Positions 12,961 to 24,870 of a stretch of 64,000 nt of DNA are shown here, piece after piece (position 1 is the first letter of the stretch; each line of letters starts with the position of its first letter). Origin of the DNA: Halichoerus grypus (taxonomy: Eukaryota > Chordata > Mammalia > Carnivora > Phocidae). The stretch covers positions 101,382,696 to 101,446,695 of the forward strand of contig NC_135720.1 in the NCBI RefSeq assembly GCF_964656455.1, in the 5' to 3' direction. The notes under the pieces were generated by a model. The model saw nothing but the letters and a program-made list of their open reading frames with translations. It did not search any database and was not told the DNA's origin. Position numbers and translations under genes: made by a program.

Positions 12961-15730
12961 GGAAAGAGTAGATTTCTTTCTACTAATGGAATTGGGTCAG
13001 ATTTCTAATGGATCAGATTTCTAATGGAATTGGGTATGGAAAGAGATACATCAGTCCAGGTTAGCACTGCTCCCATGCATTGTGTTTTACTTGAGATCTT
13101 CTGTCCAGGTGATAACCGTGGCTAATTATTTGCTCCCAGAAAATGAAACCTGCGTTGAAATTTTCACTCAATTGTTATAGAAGTTTATCTTTAAGGATCA
13201 GTGCTAAGGAGTTTCCAATTTTGTTGCTTAAATCTGTAAATATGTAGGTAAATACTTAGGAGTTGAGCTTCCAGCAGTTGTTACAGAATTGCTTCAGTGT
13301 AAGATTATCTGTGGGCTTTTAAAATTGGCATAATCCACATACTAATGGCTAAAACATACATCAGCTGCTGGACAAAACACAGAATAAAATGGGTCATGGT
13401 GACTTTACTGGTCCTTGAACTGACAAGCATTCTTGCACAGTGAATTCTCCATGTAGTCAGAGGTAAAGTAAGGACATTCACTCATCACCTCATTCTTTAT
13501 TCTAGGCATCACATCTGCAACTCTCAAAATGAACATTTGTCTTATTCCCAGAACTCTATTTGTATTACTAATATTCATGAAGTAGAATGCAAAATCTTGA
13601 TTCATCATTATGCAAACAACCCCTCAAATAAGTCTGCATATTGTTTACATTTTCTTTAAAGAAATTAAATGAAGTTAAAGTCAATATCTATACATTGTTA
13701 TCTTTCTCACCCCCATAGATTTACACATGTATATACCAACATCATGATTAAATGGACACAAATTATAGAGATCAAAATCATTTAGTATAGATTAATTTCC
13801 AGCGGACCACTGTGGTTTCTACATCATTTTCCTGTGTGAAGAAGATGCCAGTTTTACCGGTGCTGTGAATGACAAATCCATGTTTTGTATAACTTATCTT
13901 GATGTTTACAATGGCCGAGAATGTAGTAGGATCAATTTTTATAGCACCCTCTTCTCAAGGCCTATCATCTCTAAAATTTTCACTAAGATTCATTATTTGA
14001 AATTTTTAACAATACCTAATTTTAAAAGATGGCATGCACTCTCTCCCAAAAACTGCCTAAAATTTTCTTTCTGTTCATTATTTACATAAGATTCTCAAAG
14101 AAGTAAGTTACTCCAATAACACTGAGAGCCATGGACTCATCCCCCAGGTGGGTAGACTACAACTGTACTGAGATGGTTGAAAACTAATCCATTCCTATGA
14201 TCCTACCATCCTTGGCTTTTCTCTCTTGATACATCCTAATTTACCCTGCTCCTGCTTATACTCACCTCCCATTTGTGCATCTAAGCTTAATGGCATGATT
14301 CTTCCCATGCTTTACCCATAAAAGACATACAACCCCTTCCAAACAGGCCTGGGAATGCATGCAAAAAGAGAAGCTAAAGTAAAGCAGGGCTGGGGTAAAT
14401 GTAAGGGTGCTTGGTAAATATTTATTTGGGGTGGTTCTCCTCCTTCCTGATGCATTTATGATTTTCTTATTGCCTCATAAAAGCCCTTTTATCATGATGT
14501 GCCTAGATGGGACTGTCCTAGAAATTATGCAGCTTATGTTTTGTTGGATATATACATCCATTTGTTGGATGTATAGACTGATGTTTTCCCCTAACCTCTA
14601 AGAGCTTTCAATTCTTGCCTTTCATTTTCTTAGAGCCCCTGTCCCTGAAAGGTTTTGCCTGTTAAGCACCTTGAGACTTCAGGAATTTCCACTCTGTTTA
14701 AGGTAATGTCACTCCCACCTGATGCACCTAGGGAATGCAGCAAATTTCTGGAAGAGTAAACCAAATAACTGTTGAGCCCCATTGAATCTTTTTTCACTTC
14801 AGCCTGATGTGACTGCTGTGGGTTCTCTGTTTTCTCCATCCCCAGCAATGATCCTCTGCTCCCACAAGCCTGGATTCCCAGCTTTTAGCTCATGACCAAA
14901 ACTGGTAAATACCTTCAAAAGGAAAAGTAGCTGCGGGTCCTGAGTTCAACTATGAAAGGTCTCCCCTCTCTGAAATTTTAGTATCTCCATCCCCCTTGTT
15001 TCTGCAACTCCTAATATTTTTTTTAAACTTTTGTAATTTATTTTGTCTTTGTAGGGTATTTTTTGTTTGAAAAAAGAATTGGAATGCCACAAATTACTCC
15101 ATTCTACTCCAAAATAGAAGTCTCCAAAACCACACAAAGTGTGGTTATCAATATTTAAAAGGTCCAAGGTCCTAATTGACTCTTAATTCTCATTCCACAC
15201 CTCAATTTTCAGTACTTAAAGAGAGTGGACATTCTTTACACACACAAAAACAGTTAAAAAGGCAAATAAAATAATTTATAACTTTGTAAATCAATTTCAC
15301 TAAATAACTTTCTTTATTTTAGCAAACTAAGCTCAGCTAACATTGAAGGAACCTAAAGAAGAGTCTATTAAATAGAGGTATAAATAAGAAAAAAATTTTG
15401 CAGGACAAATATTAGAGGAGAAAGAGGTGTTTCTAGTCAACCACAAAGCAGAAGAAAAGTCTGGGCACACACACGCACATACACACACAAATATTAAGAA
15501 TGACAGAAGATGTAGGAAATTACTACAAAGGGAGAAAATAGATTTGTTTTACCTCCTTCGTTATTACTTCTAAAGCCTGGCTCTTGGCAAAAGGTAACAA
15601 TGTTCAAAAAGAAAAAATTCCTTAGTATTTCTTGTTCATTCTCAACAAAGAGTGATAACATTTCAGAATTGACCAAGAGCAGAGATTGTTAAGAAGTGCT
15701 CTTTGGACTTCTAGGAATTATTTTTGAAGA
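12961..15730. other. Unique non-coding DNA
   Basis: No gene recognised. Frames at 13405-13608 (-), 13865-14089 (+), 14407-14601 (+) and 14630-15167 (-) carry no known domains. A short CA-rich stretch lies near 15470-15490. Confidence 0.45.
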
Positions 15731-15735
15731 GATGT

Positions 15736-16229
15736 TGTGGTAGCCAGCCTCCATGATGGCTCTCTGGTAATTCTTCCTTCCTGACATTCATGCTTTATCG
15801 AATCCCCTCCCACAGAGGGCTGACTTGAGTAAACAATAGCAGACATAAAGGAGTGTGACTTTCAAGGCTGGGTTATAAAAGACATTAAACTTTCCCCTTG
15901 CTCTCTCTTGTATTAATCTCTGGGGAAAGCTACCTATCATGTCACAAGAATACTCCAAGTGTCCATGTGGCAAGAAACTGAGGCCTCCTGCCAAAAGCCA
16001 GTACCAAATGCTGGCCAATGAGGCACCTTGAATGTAGATCCTCCAGCCTCAGCCAAGCCTTCAGTGACTGGAGCCCTGACTGACATCTTAACTGCCACAT
16101 TATGAGTGACATCAGGCCAGAACCACCCAGTTTTAGGATTCCTGATCTACAGAAAATGTGAGATCATGTTTATTGTCATACCACTATTCAGGGTAGTAAT
16201 TTGTTACACAGCAAGAGATAACTAATACA
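15736..16229 (+). mobile_element. Ancient LTR (MaLR/ERVL type), near complete
   Basis: Begins TGTGGTAGCCAGCCTCC and ends GAGATAACTAATACA, with TG...CA termini. Near-matching 5-bp flanks GATGT (15731-15735) and GATGC (16230-16234) are seen. The interior holds AACTGAGGCCTCCTGCC and AGAACCACCCAG, which I associate with an old non-autonomous LTR family. The exact family name is not certain. Confidence 0.6.
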
Positions 16230-16531
16230 GATGCCATGATATTGCATAATTCAGGAGAGGAAGGTAAAAGGTAAAACAAGTAAATAGAACTCCTGGGGCT
16301 GCATCTCCCAGTTTAACATTACTTCCAATATCCCTCACTAGTGGACCTACCATTTGTGTTACGGGCAGCTGAGTATTATTTAAGAGAAGTCCCTTGAACA
16401 AATCCATTAGATACGATAGTCTCCTTTTTTAACCTTTATAATTTTTTTTCCTGTTCTACCTTCCAGATTTTTCCTAGTTTTTGGAACTACATCTGACTCT
16501 TCTCATCTCCTTCCAAACTCAATAAACCTTA
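16230..16531. other. Unique non-coding DNA between two LTRs
   Basis: AT-rich spacer with no recognisable feature. Confidence 0.4.
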
Positions 16532-16902
16532 TGTTATAGATTCAATGTTTGTGTCCTCCCAAAATTCATACATTGAAACCCTAACTCTCAATGTGATGGT
16601 ATTTGGAGGTAGAGTCTTTGAGAGCTAATTAGGTTTAGATGAGGTCATAAAAGCCCCAAGGGGATTAGTATCCTTATAAGAAGAAAAAGTGACAGCAGAT
16701 CTTGCTCTGCATACAAAGAGATCACGTGAGCATACAGCAAGATGGCGCTGTCTGTAAGCCAGGAAGAGGTCACTCATAAAGAACTGAATCTGCCATCACC
16801 TTGACCTTGGACTTTTCAACCTCCAGAACTGTGATAAATGTCTGTTGTTTAAGCCATCTAGTCAATGGCATTTTGTTATAGCAGCTTAAGCTGACTAAGA
16901 CA
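16532..16902 (+). mobile_element. MaLR-type (MLT1-like) solo LTR
   Basis: 371 bp with TG...CA ends, from TGTTATAGATTCAATGTTTG to GCTGACTAAGACA. Diagnostic blocks in order: GTCCTCCCAAAATTCATAC, AATGTGATGGTATTTGGAGG, GATGAGGTCATAAAAGCC, TATCCTTATAAGAAGA, CCTCCAGAACTGTGATAAAT, TGTCTGTTGTTTAAGCCA. Flanking pentamers CCTTA/CCCTA differ at one base, as expected for an old 5-bp duplication. Confidence 0.85.
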
Positions 16903-18751
16903 CCCTATCACTAAGAATCATTCTTGTCCCTTGTAAGAGAGTTGTACATTATAATAAAAGCTGTGGTGCCAATGGAATTAGTACATATATAATAGGTTAT
17001 TATGAAGATAAGGAACCCAACCAAGCACATGCAGAGGATGAATGAAAAGTGACCCTAAATTATCATGTCTGTAAAACATATCATTTCTCATGTATGTATC
17101 CATGTAGATTAACATCAATTTGGGGACATAATTTTGAGTACTTGCCTCTCTCCACAACTCTGTGTACTTTTTTCAGAGGCTATAGGTAATTTTAATATCC
17201 ACTCTGTAAAAGACAATCCACTATCTGTGTGTGTTTACTAAATGTGCTATTGGACAAAAATCATTAAATGATCTCAACTACTAAAAAAATTCCTGGAATA
17301 AAGTTATAAAAAGTCAAGAGTAGTAGGCAGCCACTTGACCCATTCCACAACATTAAAAGAAAGTTCACTTCTTTTTAATTTTCCCCACTCCCCTCTGACC
17401 CAGAATTTTCTCCTCAGTTATAGTATGTCACAGAGGTTATATACATATGGAAAAGGCTTAACAGGAACACCAAGCATTTCCTCAAACTTCTGGGAGGACA
17501 GTTGAATAACCAATTCTCTTAATAATCCCTAACTGAGGTTAGGAGACATAGGAATATCAAGGTGATATTTAAAGGGTGAAACTGAGAACTCAAATGAAAC
17601 TCAGTTTTTTTAAATTATTTTGATTTCCTTGGCCAAAAGCCTTATGTTGTAACTTAATATTAATGATATGCCCTTGAACCACACAAAATCTTTGCCACAA
17701 CATTGTTGAGCACTATTTTACAAAAATAAACCCTGAATTGTAGAGGTTTATTTAGGATGATAGGAGAGAGAAAATGAAAATTAGAGGGCCTGGTTTTTAG
17801 GATAGGAGCTTTTCCACCAGAGAAAATCCACCATTTAGTTTTTCATTGAAATTTGCTTAAGAATATTGCTAGGCTAAGTGACAGCTCATAAAATTTTACT
17901 GATTCTAAGAAGATTCTTCTACCTCTCCAAAAAGATAACCACAAGGCATACTTCACAATAGAGCTTCTATTCTTTTTATTTAAAAGAAAATTTAATTCCC
18001 TATTAAAATGCAAACACTGGGGGATAAATTAACAAAGCAGATTGGTTAATAAGTATATGTCCCACATGTTGAGTTTGTTCCTTAATCTCTTCTCCCTAAT
18101 AATCAAATCTAGAAGAAATAATTATCAAGTATAAGGCATTTTCAGGAAATGCTCTTATAGATACATTCCAGTTAAGATTAACTAAATGGTTGCTGGTAAA
18201 AATGATACAATGCCAATGAGTTTTTCATATTAACAGAGGGCAAGATCTTTAGCCAAAAAACAAACCACTGATTTGGCATTTCATTCCCCAGCAAACTTTA
18301 TGAGCAGATACTTTCCTGTAGTCCCTGAAATAATAGAGCACAGGTAAACACCTCACCGTCTTACTATGTAGAAAGCATGAACACATGGGACTTCTCCTGG
18401 AGGGAGGGAGCTAGAACCATCAAGAGAAGAGAAATTAGCTGTCATTGATTCAGCCAAGAAAAGTAACAATGACAAGAGTCTCAAAATTTAAAAGAATGAG
18501 AATCAGTGGTGGTTCTTTTTTAGTCTCTTTTCCTCTGTTTTATATCTATATTTCTCCAGGTCCTCTCCCAGACCACATACTCCTTGACTTGGTGCTCTCT
18601 GCATTAAATCCTCCAAAATCATCATTGTCAGTCAGGATTTTTCTTCTGGGCCCAGACCCATATATCCAATCACCTACTCACCATGGCCACATGAAATGCC
18701 CTAAAGGGAATTCAGACTCATCAGGCCCAAAGGTAAAGTTATCATCTTTCC
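16903..18751. other. Unique AT-rich non-coding DNA
   Basis: No gene or clear transposon seen. The open frame at 18445-18822 runs into the adjoining L1 insertion, so it is not a gene. Confidence 0.45.
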
Positions 18752-18767
18752 TCCAAAATTGCTTCTT

Positions 18768-19221
18768 CTTCTTTTTTTTAATTTTATTATGTTATGTTAG
18801 TCACCATACAATACATTATTAGTCTTTGATGTGGTGATCCATGATCCATTGTTTTCATATAACACCCAGTGCTCCATGCAGTACGTACCCTCCTTAATAC
18901 CCATCACCGGGCTAACCCATCCCCCCACCCCCTTCCCCTCTAAAATCCTGTTTGTTTCTCAGAGTCCATAGTCTCTCATGGTTCATCTCTCCCTCCGATT
19001 TCTCCCCCTTCATTTTTCCCTTCCTTCTCCTAATGTCCTCCATGCTATTCCTTATGTTCCACAAATAAGTGAAACCATATGATAATTGACTTTCTCTGCT
19101 TGACTTATTTCACTTAGCATAATCTCCTCCAGTCCCATCCATGTTGATGTAAAAGTTGGGTATACATCCTTTCTGATGACTAAGTAATATTCCATTGTAT
19201 ATATGGACCACATCTTCTTTA
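18768..19221 (-). mobile_element. 5'-truncated L1, antisense, B-type 3' UTR
   Basis: Left end is a T-rich tail, then CATACAATACATTATTAG, AACACCCAGTGCTCCATGCA and GAGTCCATAGTCTCTCATGG (reverse complement of the L1 3' UTR). Then comes TTCACTTAGCATAATCTCC and the end of ORF2. A perfect 16-bp duplication TCCAAAATTGCTTCTT flanks it at 18752-18767 and 19222-19237. About 450 bp of L1 3' end are present. The 3' UTR has only the second ('B') module seen in the full-length L1 at 60.1-60.4 kb. Confidence 0.93.
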
Positions 19222-19369
19222 TCCAAAATTGCTTCTTATCCCAGCAAATGAGAGAACTATATATCTGGTGTACAAGGTGGAACCATAGGATTCAAACTTG
19301 AAATGGATTTTTGCACTCCTCACAAAATATTTCTCTTCATTTACTTTTGATTGTTTATCTTAAATATTG

Positions 19370-20045
19370 CTATGCTACCCTCTTCCTTCAATCTCCAAAA
19401 CTTTCACCATTCTGCTCCAAGCTAGTATCATCTCCTGCTGGGCGACCAGCCTGACAAACACTCTTTCCCATTTTTGCTCCCAGAAATCCATTCTCCATAG
19501 AAAGTGCAGAAAGATCTTTTTTTAAATGAAGATCTTATTATCCTCACCCCCCTCCACCAATTTCTTACAAAGACTTTTTGTAGCTGTGTATATAATAGAC
19601 AAAGTTACTTAATTGGTTGAAAAACCTTTTGTTTTTTTCTCACCTCTGCTTCCTCCTTGGCCTCATTTCCTTTGTCCAGGTCCTGTAATGCCATGATTCT
19701 CTCATGCCAAGTCTTTTCAATATGGCCTGTCTTCCATTATTAGTCTGCAAAGTTTTCCTCACAACCACTTTGCCTAAACAACTCCAATTCGCCCTTCTCA
19801 TCTCAAATCAAATACTCCTTCTTCAGGCACATCTGTTCTGACTCCTCAGATTAGAAGAATTCCCTAATCCATTATCCTGTTGTTTTTAATTGTAGTGTTT
19901 CTCTTACTTCTATTTTACACAATTGCAGGATTATTTTCTTAGTATCTGTTTGCCCACCCATTTCTCATACTACTAGTTCATGAGGGCAGTGATCAGATCT
20001 GCTTTGATGATCTCATTCCTGGTTTTTGGTTGGTTGTATGAATGA
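19370..20045 (+). mobile_element. LINE-2 (L2) 3' part
   Basis: Ordered L2 landmarks: CATCTCCTGCTGGGCGACCA, TCCATTCTCCATAGAAAG, AAAGATCTTTTTTTAAATGA, ATACTCCTTCTTCAGGCAC, TCTGTTCTGACTCCTCAG, CTAGTTCATGAGGGCAGTGA, ending near GGTTGTATGAATGAGG. These correspond to the L2 ORF end and 3' UTR (CCTTCCCTGAC, CATGAGGGCAGGGAC). Diverged and probably gapped. Confidence 0.7.
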
Positions 20046-21555
20046 GGAATAAACAGAAATTGAAACAAGAAAAAGGGGCAGCCTATGGAGAAATCAAATC
20101 TTATGTACTTCACAACTTTAAGACTTAATTCTGCTAGCAGCCATATGACTACCCTGAATTGTGATGTGTCTAGGTTACATTATAGGTTAGATTCATTGGA
20201 GAAAATAATATGAACTCAGAGGGAAGGAGTTAAAAGGAGGGGAAATATGAGCAAGATCTTTTGAAATACTCGTAAGAATTTCATCAGTTTCCCAATAATT
20301 CAAAGTGGTTGCTAGATTCACCTTTGAAAATTGAATATCATTAACTAGCAATTTCATCTTGAATTTAGGGCCAACATAAGGTTGATTTTATTACTTTGAA
20401 TTGGACATCCACCTACATGGCATTTGTATATAAAGTTTTGTTTATTATTTCCCTTGACCATCATTTTTCATTCAGGGAGGAAACTCATTTTCTCTTTTTC
20501 ATTTCAACATTTACTACAATTTGCTTATGATTTTTCTTCCATTTAAAACTACATTGGAACAAACACAAGTATGCCATTAATTCAGGTTATTAATCATTGC
20601 CTTCTCTGACTAGATCTAATTATTAATGTTTTAAGTGACTTTTAAGTAACATCTTTTTATTTTCCTTTGGTATTTTTCTTTAAAGGATATTTTGGAGTAT
20701 TAATAAAATAACTGAATTTGAACACTAAAAAAAATGTGATCATAAATAATCAAAATCAATTTTTGTTTGAAATACATGAAATTGGGCTTTATAATAGATT
20801 TTGTTTTTAAGCCCATTTTTAAAAGGAAGAGCTCAAGATTTATGTGAAGTCATTAGGAGGAGATGCAGTATATAGCTTTATGGCAGATGATAGAGAAGGG
20901 AGGATATGTGCATATAAATCCCTCATATTCAAAGAAAATAGACCACTAGGTGTTAGTATTTTCTTAGCAGAGGGAAACTATATCACTTCATTAAAAAAGA
21001 AACAGAGTCAGGTAACAGATGTGATATTATTTTTTTTTCACTTCATTCTACCTTGGACAATCTAAAAAAAGAATAAACATTAAAAGAAAACTTTTTTCTC
21101 TAGGAATATGATTGTACATCTGTTATGTATTGTTTTATTTTTCTTTTGCAAACCTCTATAAAATGATGGAGTTATACACATATCTAAAATAGATTTTTTT
21201 TCATTAAGTTATTATTTAGTATAAGTTTTATTCAGTATGAGATTTAAATTATACCAAACAGTTAAGGAAAGACTTGAGGGCTGTGGAGGACTTATGAAAT
21301 CTGGCTGTATTCCTGTACTATAATTCCATAAGGTTACTTGTTTTTTTCCCCCATATAACTTGAGTGAATTTCTGCCCTTTTGCACAAGTGATTCCATATA
21401 AGAAATACTGGCAGAAATTGAAAAAACAGAAAAACTTATCTTGGAGCAAAAATCTACTTCAATATTTGTTGTCAGTGTCTTCTTTTTGGTGAAAGCATGT
21501 TCCAAATTTATGTTGCACTAAACAAGAAAATATTTCCTCTCTTTCTGTGTACACC
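20046..21555. other. Unique AT-rich non-coding DNA
   Basis: Nothing recognised. Frames at 20844-21065 (+) and 21212-21505 (-) have no domains. Confidence 0.45.
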
Positions 21556-21920
21556 TGCTCTGGATGGAATTGTGTCCTCCAAAATTCCTATCTTGAAGCC
21601 CTAACTCCCAGTGTATCTATCTGAGGATAGGGCCTATAAGGAGGTTATTCAGGTTAAATGAGTTCATAAGGGTGTGGTTGTGATCTGATAAAATATAAGA
21701 AGAGACAACAGAGAACTTGTTCATTCTCTTTCTGCCCTATGAGGACACAGCAAGAAGGCAGCCATTTGCAAGCTAGAAATGACTGCCTTTATCAGAAACT
21801 GATCCAGTTGGACCTGGATCTGAGACTTCTAGCTTCCAGAACCATGAGAAAATAAATTTCTGTTGTTTAAACCATGAAGTCTATTATATCCTGTTATTGC
21901 AGCCCAAGAAGACAAAGACA
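21556..21920 (+). mobile_element. MaLR-type (MLT1-like) solo LTR
   Basis: About 365 bp. Blocks in order: GGATGGAATTGTGTCCTCC, CTTGAAGCCCTAACTCCCAG, GAGTTCATAAGGGTGTGG, TATGAGGACACAGCAAGAAG, GCTTCCAGAACCATGAGAAA, TTTCTGTTGTTTAAACCATG, ending GAAGACAAAGACA. Flanks ACACC and ATACC nearly match. Confidence 0.8.
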
Positions 21921-22084
21921 ATACCTCATCCTAGGATCTTCTGGCTTTTGTTCTACTCTTAAAATCACAAGTGTAAATATGTGACATATTATTCCATGTT
22001 TAGGTTAATGACTGTTGCAGTGAAAAAAGAAAAAGAAAAGAAAAAATTTGTCTTTCTTAAAATAAATACATGGGACCCTTAAAT

Positions 22085-23238
22085 AGGCTAAGAAAAAAAA
22101 GAGAAAAGACTCAGATAATAAAATTCAGAAATGGATGAGGAGACATTACCACTGATGTCACGGAAATAAAAAGGACAATATAAGACTACTATGAATAATT
22201 ATACACCAACAAATTGGATAACCTAGGAAAGATGGATAAATTTCTAGAAACATATAACCTACTGAGATTGAATCATAAAGAAATGTTTTTAAAGAGGAGG
22301 AAACATTTTCAAATTCATTCTATGAGGCCATAATTATCCCAATGCTAAAATCAGACAAAGATACTATAAGAAACTACATACCAATATCCCTGATAAATAC
22401 TGATGAAAAAGTCATCCATAAAATACTAGTAAACCAAATCCAACAACAAATTAAGATTATACACCATGACTAAATGGGATTTACTCCTAGAATGCAAGAA
22501 TGTTTCAATATGCAAAAATTAGTCAATGCAATATACCACATTAAAAGACAAAACCAAGTGATCATCTCAATTAATGCAGAAAAGTCATTTGACAAAATTC
22601 ACCACTTTTTCATGATAAAACACTCAGCATACTAAGAATAGAAGGAAGTTACATCATACTAAAAGCCATCTATGAAAAATGTCCAGCTATTATTATACCT
22701 AATGGGAAAAACTGAGTTTTTTTCTCTAAGATAGTAACAAGGTAATGATGCCCACCCTTACCACTTCCATTCAACGTAGTACTGAAAATCTCACTAGAGC
22801 AATTAGGTAAGAAAAAAAATAAAATGATCAAAATATGAAAGAAAGAAGTAAAATTATTTCTGTTCACAGATGACATGTTTAGAAATAAATTTAACCAAGG
22901 ATGTGAAAGACTTATAACTGAAAACTACAAAACATACCTGGAGGTAGAGGGGACATAAATAAATGGAAACACATCTCATGTTCATTAATTGAAAGACATA
23001 CTCTTGTTAAAATGTTCATACTACCCAAAGTGATTTACAGATTCAATTTGATTCAATCCATATCAAAATCCCAATGGCACTTTTTACAGAAATAAAAAAA
23101 AAAAAAATCCTAAAATTTGTATGGAATGCCAGAGGACTTTAGTCAAAATAATCTTGAGAAAGAAAAACAAAGCTAGAGGCCTCACATTCCCTAAATTCAA
23201 AACATATTGCAAAGCTATGGTAATCAAAACAGTAAAAA
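22085..23238 (+). mobile_element. Old L1, segment 1 (ORF2 reverse transcriptase region)
   Basis: Diverged L1 ORF2 text in sense orientation. Landmarks: ATGAGGAGACATTACCACTG, TTCTATGAGGCCATAATTA, TCCCTGATAAATACTGATG, CACCATGACTAAATGGGATT, GCAGAAAAGTCATTTGACAA, ending AAGCTATGGTAATCAAAACAG. Many stops and indels. It continues after the young insertions at 23.8, 24.2 and 29.75 kb, so it is one old element split by later insertions. Confidence 0.85.
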
Positions 23239-23795
23239 GAGTGAGAGTTTGACTTCTTCTTTGCCGATTCGGATGCCTTTTATTTCTTTTTGTTGTCTGA
23301 TTGCTGTGGCTAGGACTTTTAGTACTAAGTTGAATAGCAGTGGTGATAGTGGACATCCCTGCCGTGTTCCTGACCTTAGGGGGAAAGCTCTCAGTTTTTC
23401 CCCATTGAGAATGATATTCGCTATGGTGAGCACTGTGAATTGTGTAAGACTGTTGAATCACAGACCTGTACCTCTGAAATAAATAATACATTATATGTAA
23501 AAAAAAAAAAAAAAAAAGAAGAAGAATAAGAAGATAGTAGGAAGGGAAAAATGAACAGGGGGAAATAGGAGGGGGAGACAAACCATGAGAGACTATGGAC
23601 TCTGAGAAACAAACTGAGGGTTCTAGAGGGGAGGGGGTGGGAGGATGGGTTAGCCTGGTGATGGGTGTTAAAGAGGGCACATACTGAATGGAGCACTGGG
23701 TGTTATATGCAAACAATGAATCATGGAACATTACATCAAAAACTAATGATGTAATGTATGGTGATTAACATAACATAATTAAATAAAAAAAATTC
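23239..23795 (+). mobile_element. Twin-primed (5'-inverted) young L1
   Basis: 23239 to about 23420 is L1 ORF2 in reverse orientation. On the minus strand it encodes the RT segment with [14 protein letters not shown] and [11 protein letters not shown], matching 57809-57990 of the full-length L1. From about 23421 it switches to sense 3' UTR (GAGCACTGTGAATTGTGTAAG...), matching 60026-60375, and ends in an A-rich tail. The L1 sequence in between (about 2 kb) is absent. Likely duplication ACAGTAAAAA at 23229-23238 and 23796-23805. This is the classic twin-priming product of target-primed reverse transcription. Confidence 0.88.
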
Positions 23796-23805
23796 ACAGT
23801 AAAAA

Positions 23806-23936
23806 AAAAAAAAAACGGTACAGTACTGGCACATAGACCAATATACAAAAACGAACTAAAAATGGATTAAAGATCTAACATAAAACCTGAAACTATAAAG
23901 CCCCTAGATACAAAGTAAAAGATTCATGACATCAGA
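23806..23936 (+). mobile_element. Old L1, segment 2
   Basis: After the A-run, GGTACAGTACTGGCACATAG and AAGATCTAACATAAAACC continue ORF2 of the old L1 directly from its 23.2-kb end. Confidence 0.8.
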
Positions 23937-23953
23937 TTTAGCAATGATTCTTT

Positions 23954-24164
23954 TTTTTAAGATTTTATTTATTTTTATTTCTTTATTTGAGAGAGGGTGA
24001 GAGAGCAAGCAAGAGAGCACAAGAGGGAGAGGCAGGCAGAGGGAGAGGGAGAAGCAGGCTCCCCGCTGAGCAGGGATCCCAATGCAGGGCTCAATTCCAG
24101 GATTCCAGGATCATGACCTAAGCTGAAGGCAGGTGCTGAACCGACTGAGCCACCCAGGCATCTC
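23954..24164 (-). mobile_element. Can-SINE, antisense, in old L1
   Basis: TTTTAAGATTTTATTTATTT tail, GAGAGAGGGTGAGAGAGC, GCTCCCCGCTGAGCAGGGA, and head reverse complement CTGAGCCACCCAGGC. Perfect 17-bp duplication TTTAGCAATGATTCTTT at 23937-23953 and 24165-24181. It lies within the old L1. Confidence 0.95.
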
Positions 24165-24556
24165 TTTAGCAATGATTCTTTCATAAAACACCAATATTCA
24201 ACAAAAAGGAAAATAGAAAAATGGTACTATTATCAAACTTAAAAGCTTCTGCGCAGCAAAGGTAACTATCAACAGATTGAAAAAGTAATCTTTGGAATGG
24301 GAGAAAATATTTGCCAACTTTATATTTGATATGAGGTTAATATCCAGAATATATAAAGAATTCCTACAACTCAGCAACAACAACAACAAATTCAATTTAA
24401 AAATGGGCAAAAAACTTGAGTAGAAAATTATCCAAAGGAGATATATGAATGACAAACAAACATATGAAAGGATGCTCAACATCCTTTGTAAAAAATTGCC
24501 AATGAAAACCACAATGAGATATTACCTCACACACATTACAATAGCTACAAAAGAAG

Positions 24557-24587
<31 letters not shown>

Positions 24588-24843
24588 AAAGAAAGGAAAG
24601 AAAGAAAGAGAAAAAGAGAGAGGAAGGATGGAAAGAAGGAAGGAAGGAAGGAGGGAAGGAAAGAAGAAAACAAGTGTTAGGGAGGATGTGGAGACCCTGG
24701 AAACCTTGTGAACTGTTGATGGGGATGTAAATTGGTGCTTCCACTATAGAAAAGAGTATGGAGGTCCTCAAAAGATTAAAAATACAATTATCATATGATC
24801 CAGCAATCCCACTTTTAGGTATATATTCAAAAGAACTGAAAAC
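24165..24843 (+). mobile_element. Old L1, segment 3
   Basis: ORF2 C-terminal region and beyond: AAGCTTCTGCGCAGCAAAGG, ATATCCAGAATATATAAAGA, AATGGGCAAAAAACTTGAG, ATCATATGATCCAGCAATCC, ending TTCAAAAGAACTGAAAAC. It is interrupted by an expanded purine repeat at 24548-24665. Confidence 0.85.
24548..24665 (+). repeat. (GAAA)n/(GGAA)n microsatellite inside old L1
   Basis: About 118 bp of pure purines, AAAG units grading into GGAA units. It sits where L1 normally has a short A-rich stretch between the 'CTACAAAA' and 'ACAAGTGTTAGG' blocks, so it is an expansion of internal L1 sequence, not of a tail. Confidence 0.9.
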
Positions 24844-24861
24844 AGAATCTCAGAGATAGTC

Positions 24862-24870
24862 CAAGATGGC
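24862..24870 (+). promoter_or_regulatory. YY1-type motif at L1 5' end
   Basis: CAAGATGGC at +7 to +15 of this L1 copy. It is the same motif found near the start of the full-length L1 and of human L1, where YY1 binding directs transcription start. Confidence 0.5.

Noticed and set aside
23084..23731. 215-aa minus-strand open frame
   Set aside because: It crosses old L1, an inversion junction, a poly-A run and 3' UTR. The RT-like part is simply the inverted L1 piece.
24397..24771. 124-aa minus-strand frame rich in F, S and L
   Set aside because: It is the complement of the (GAAA)n microsatellite and L1 text, low-complexity coding by chance.
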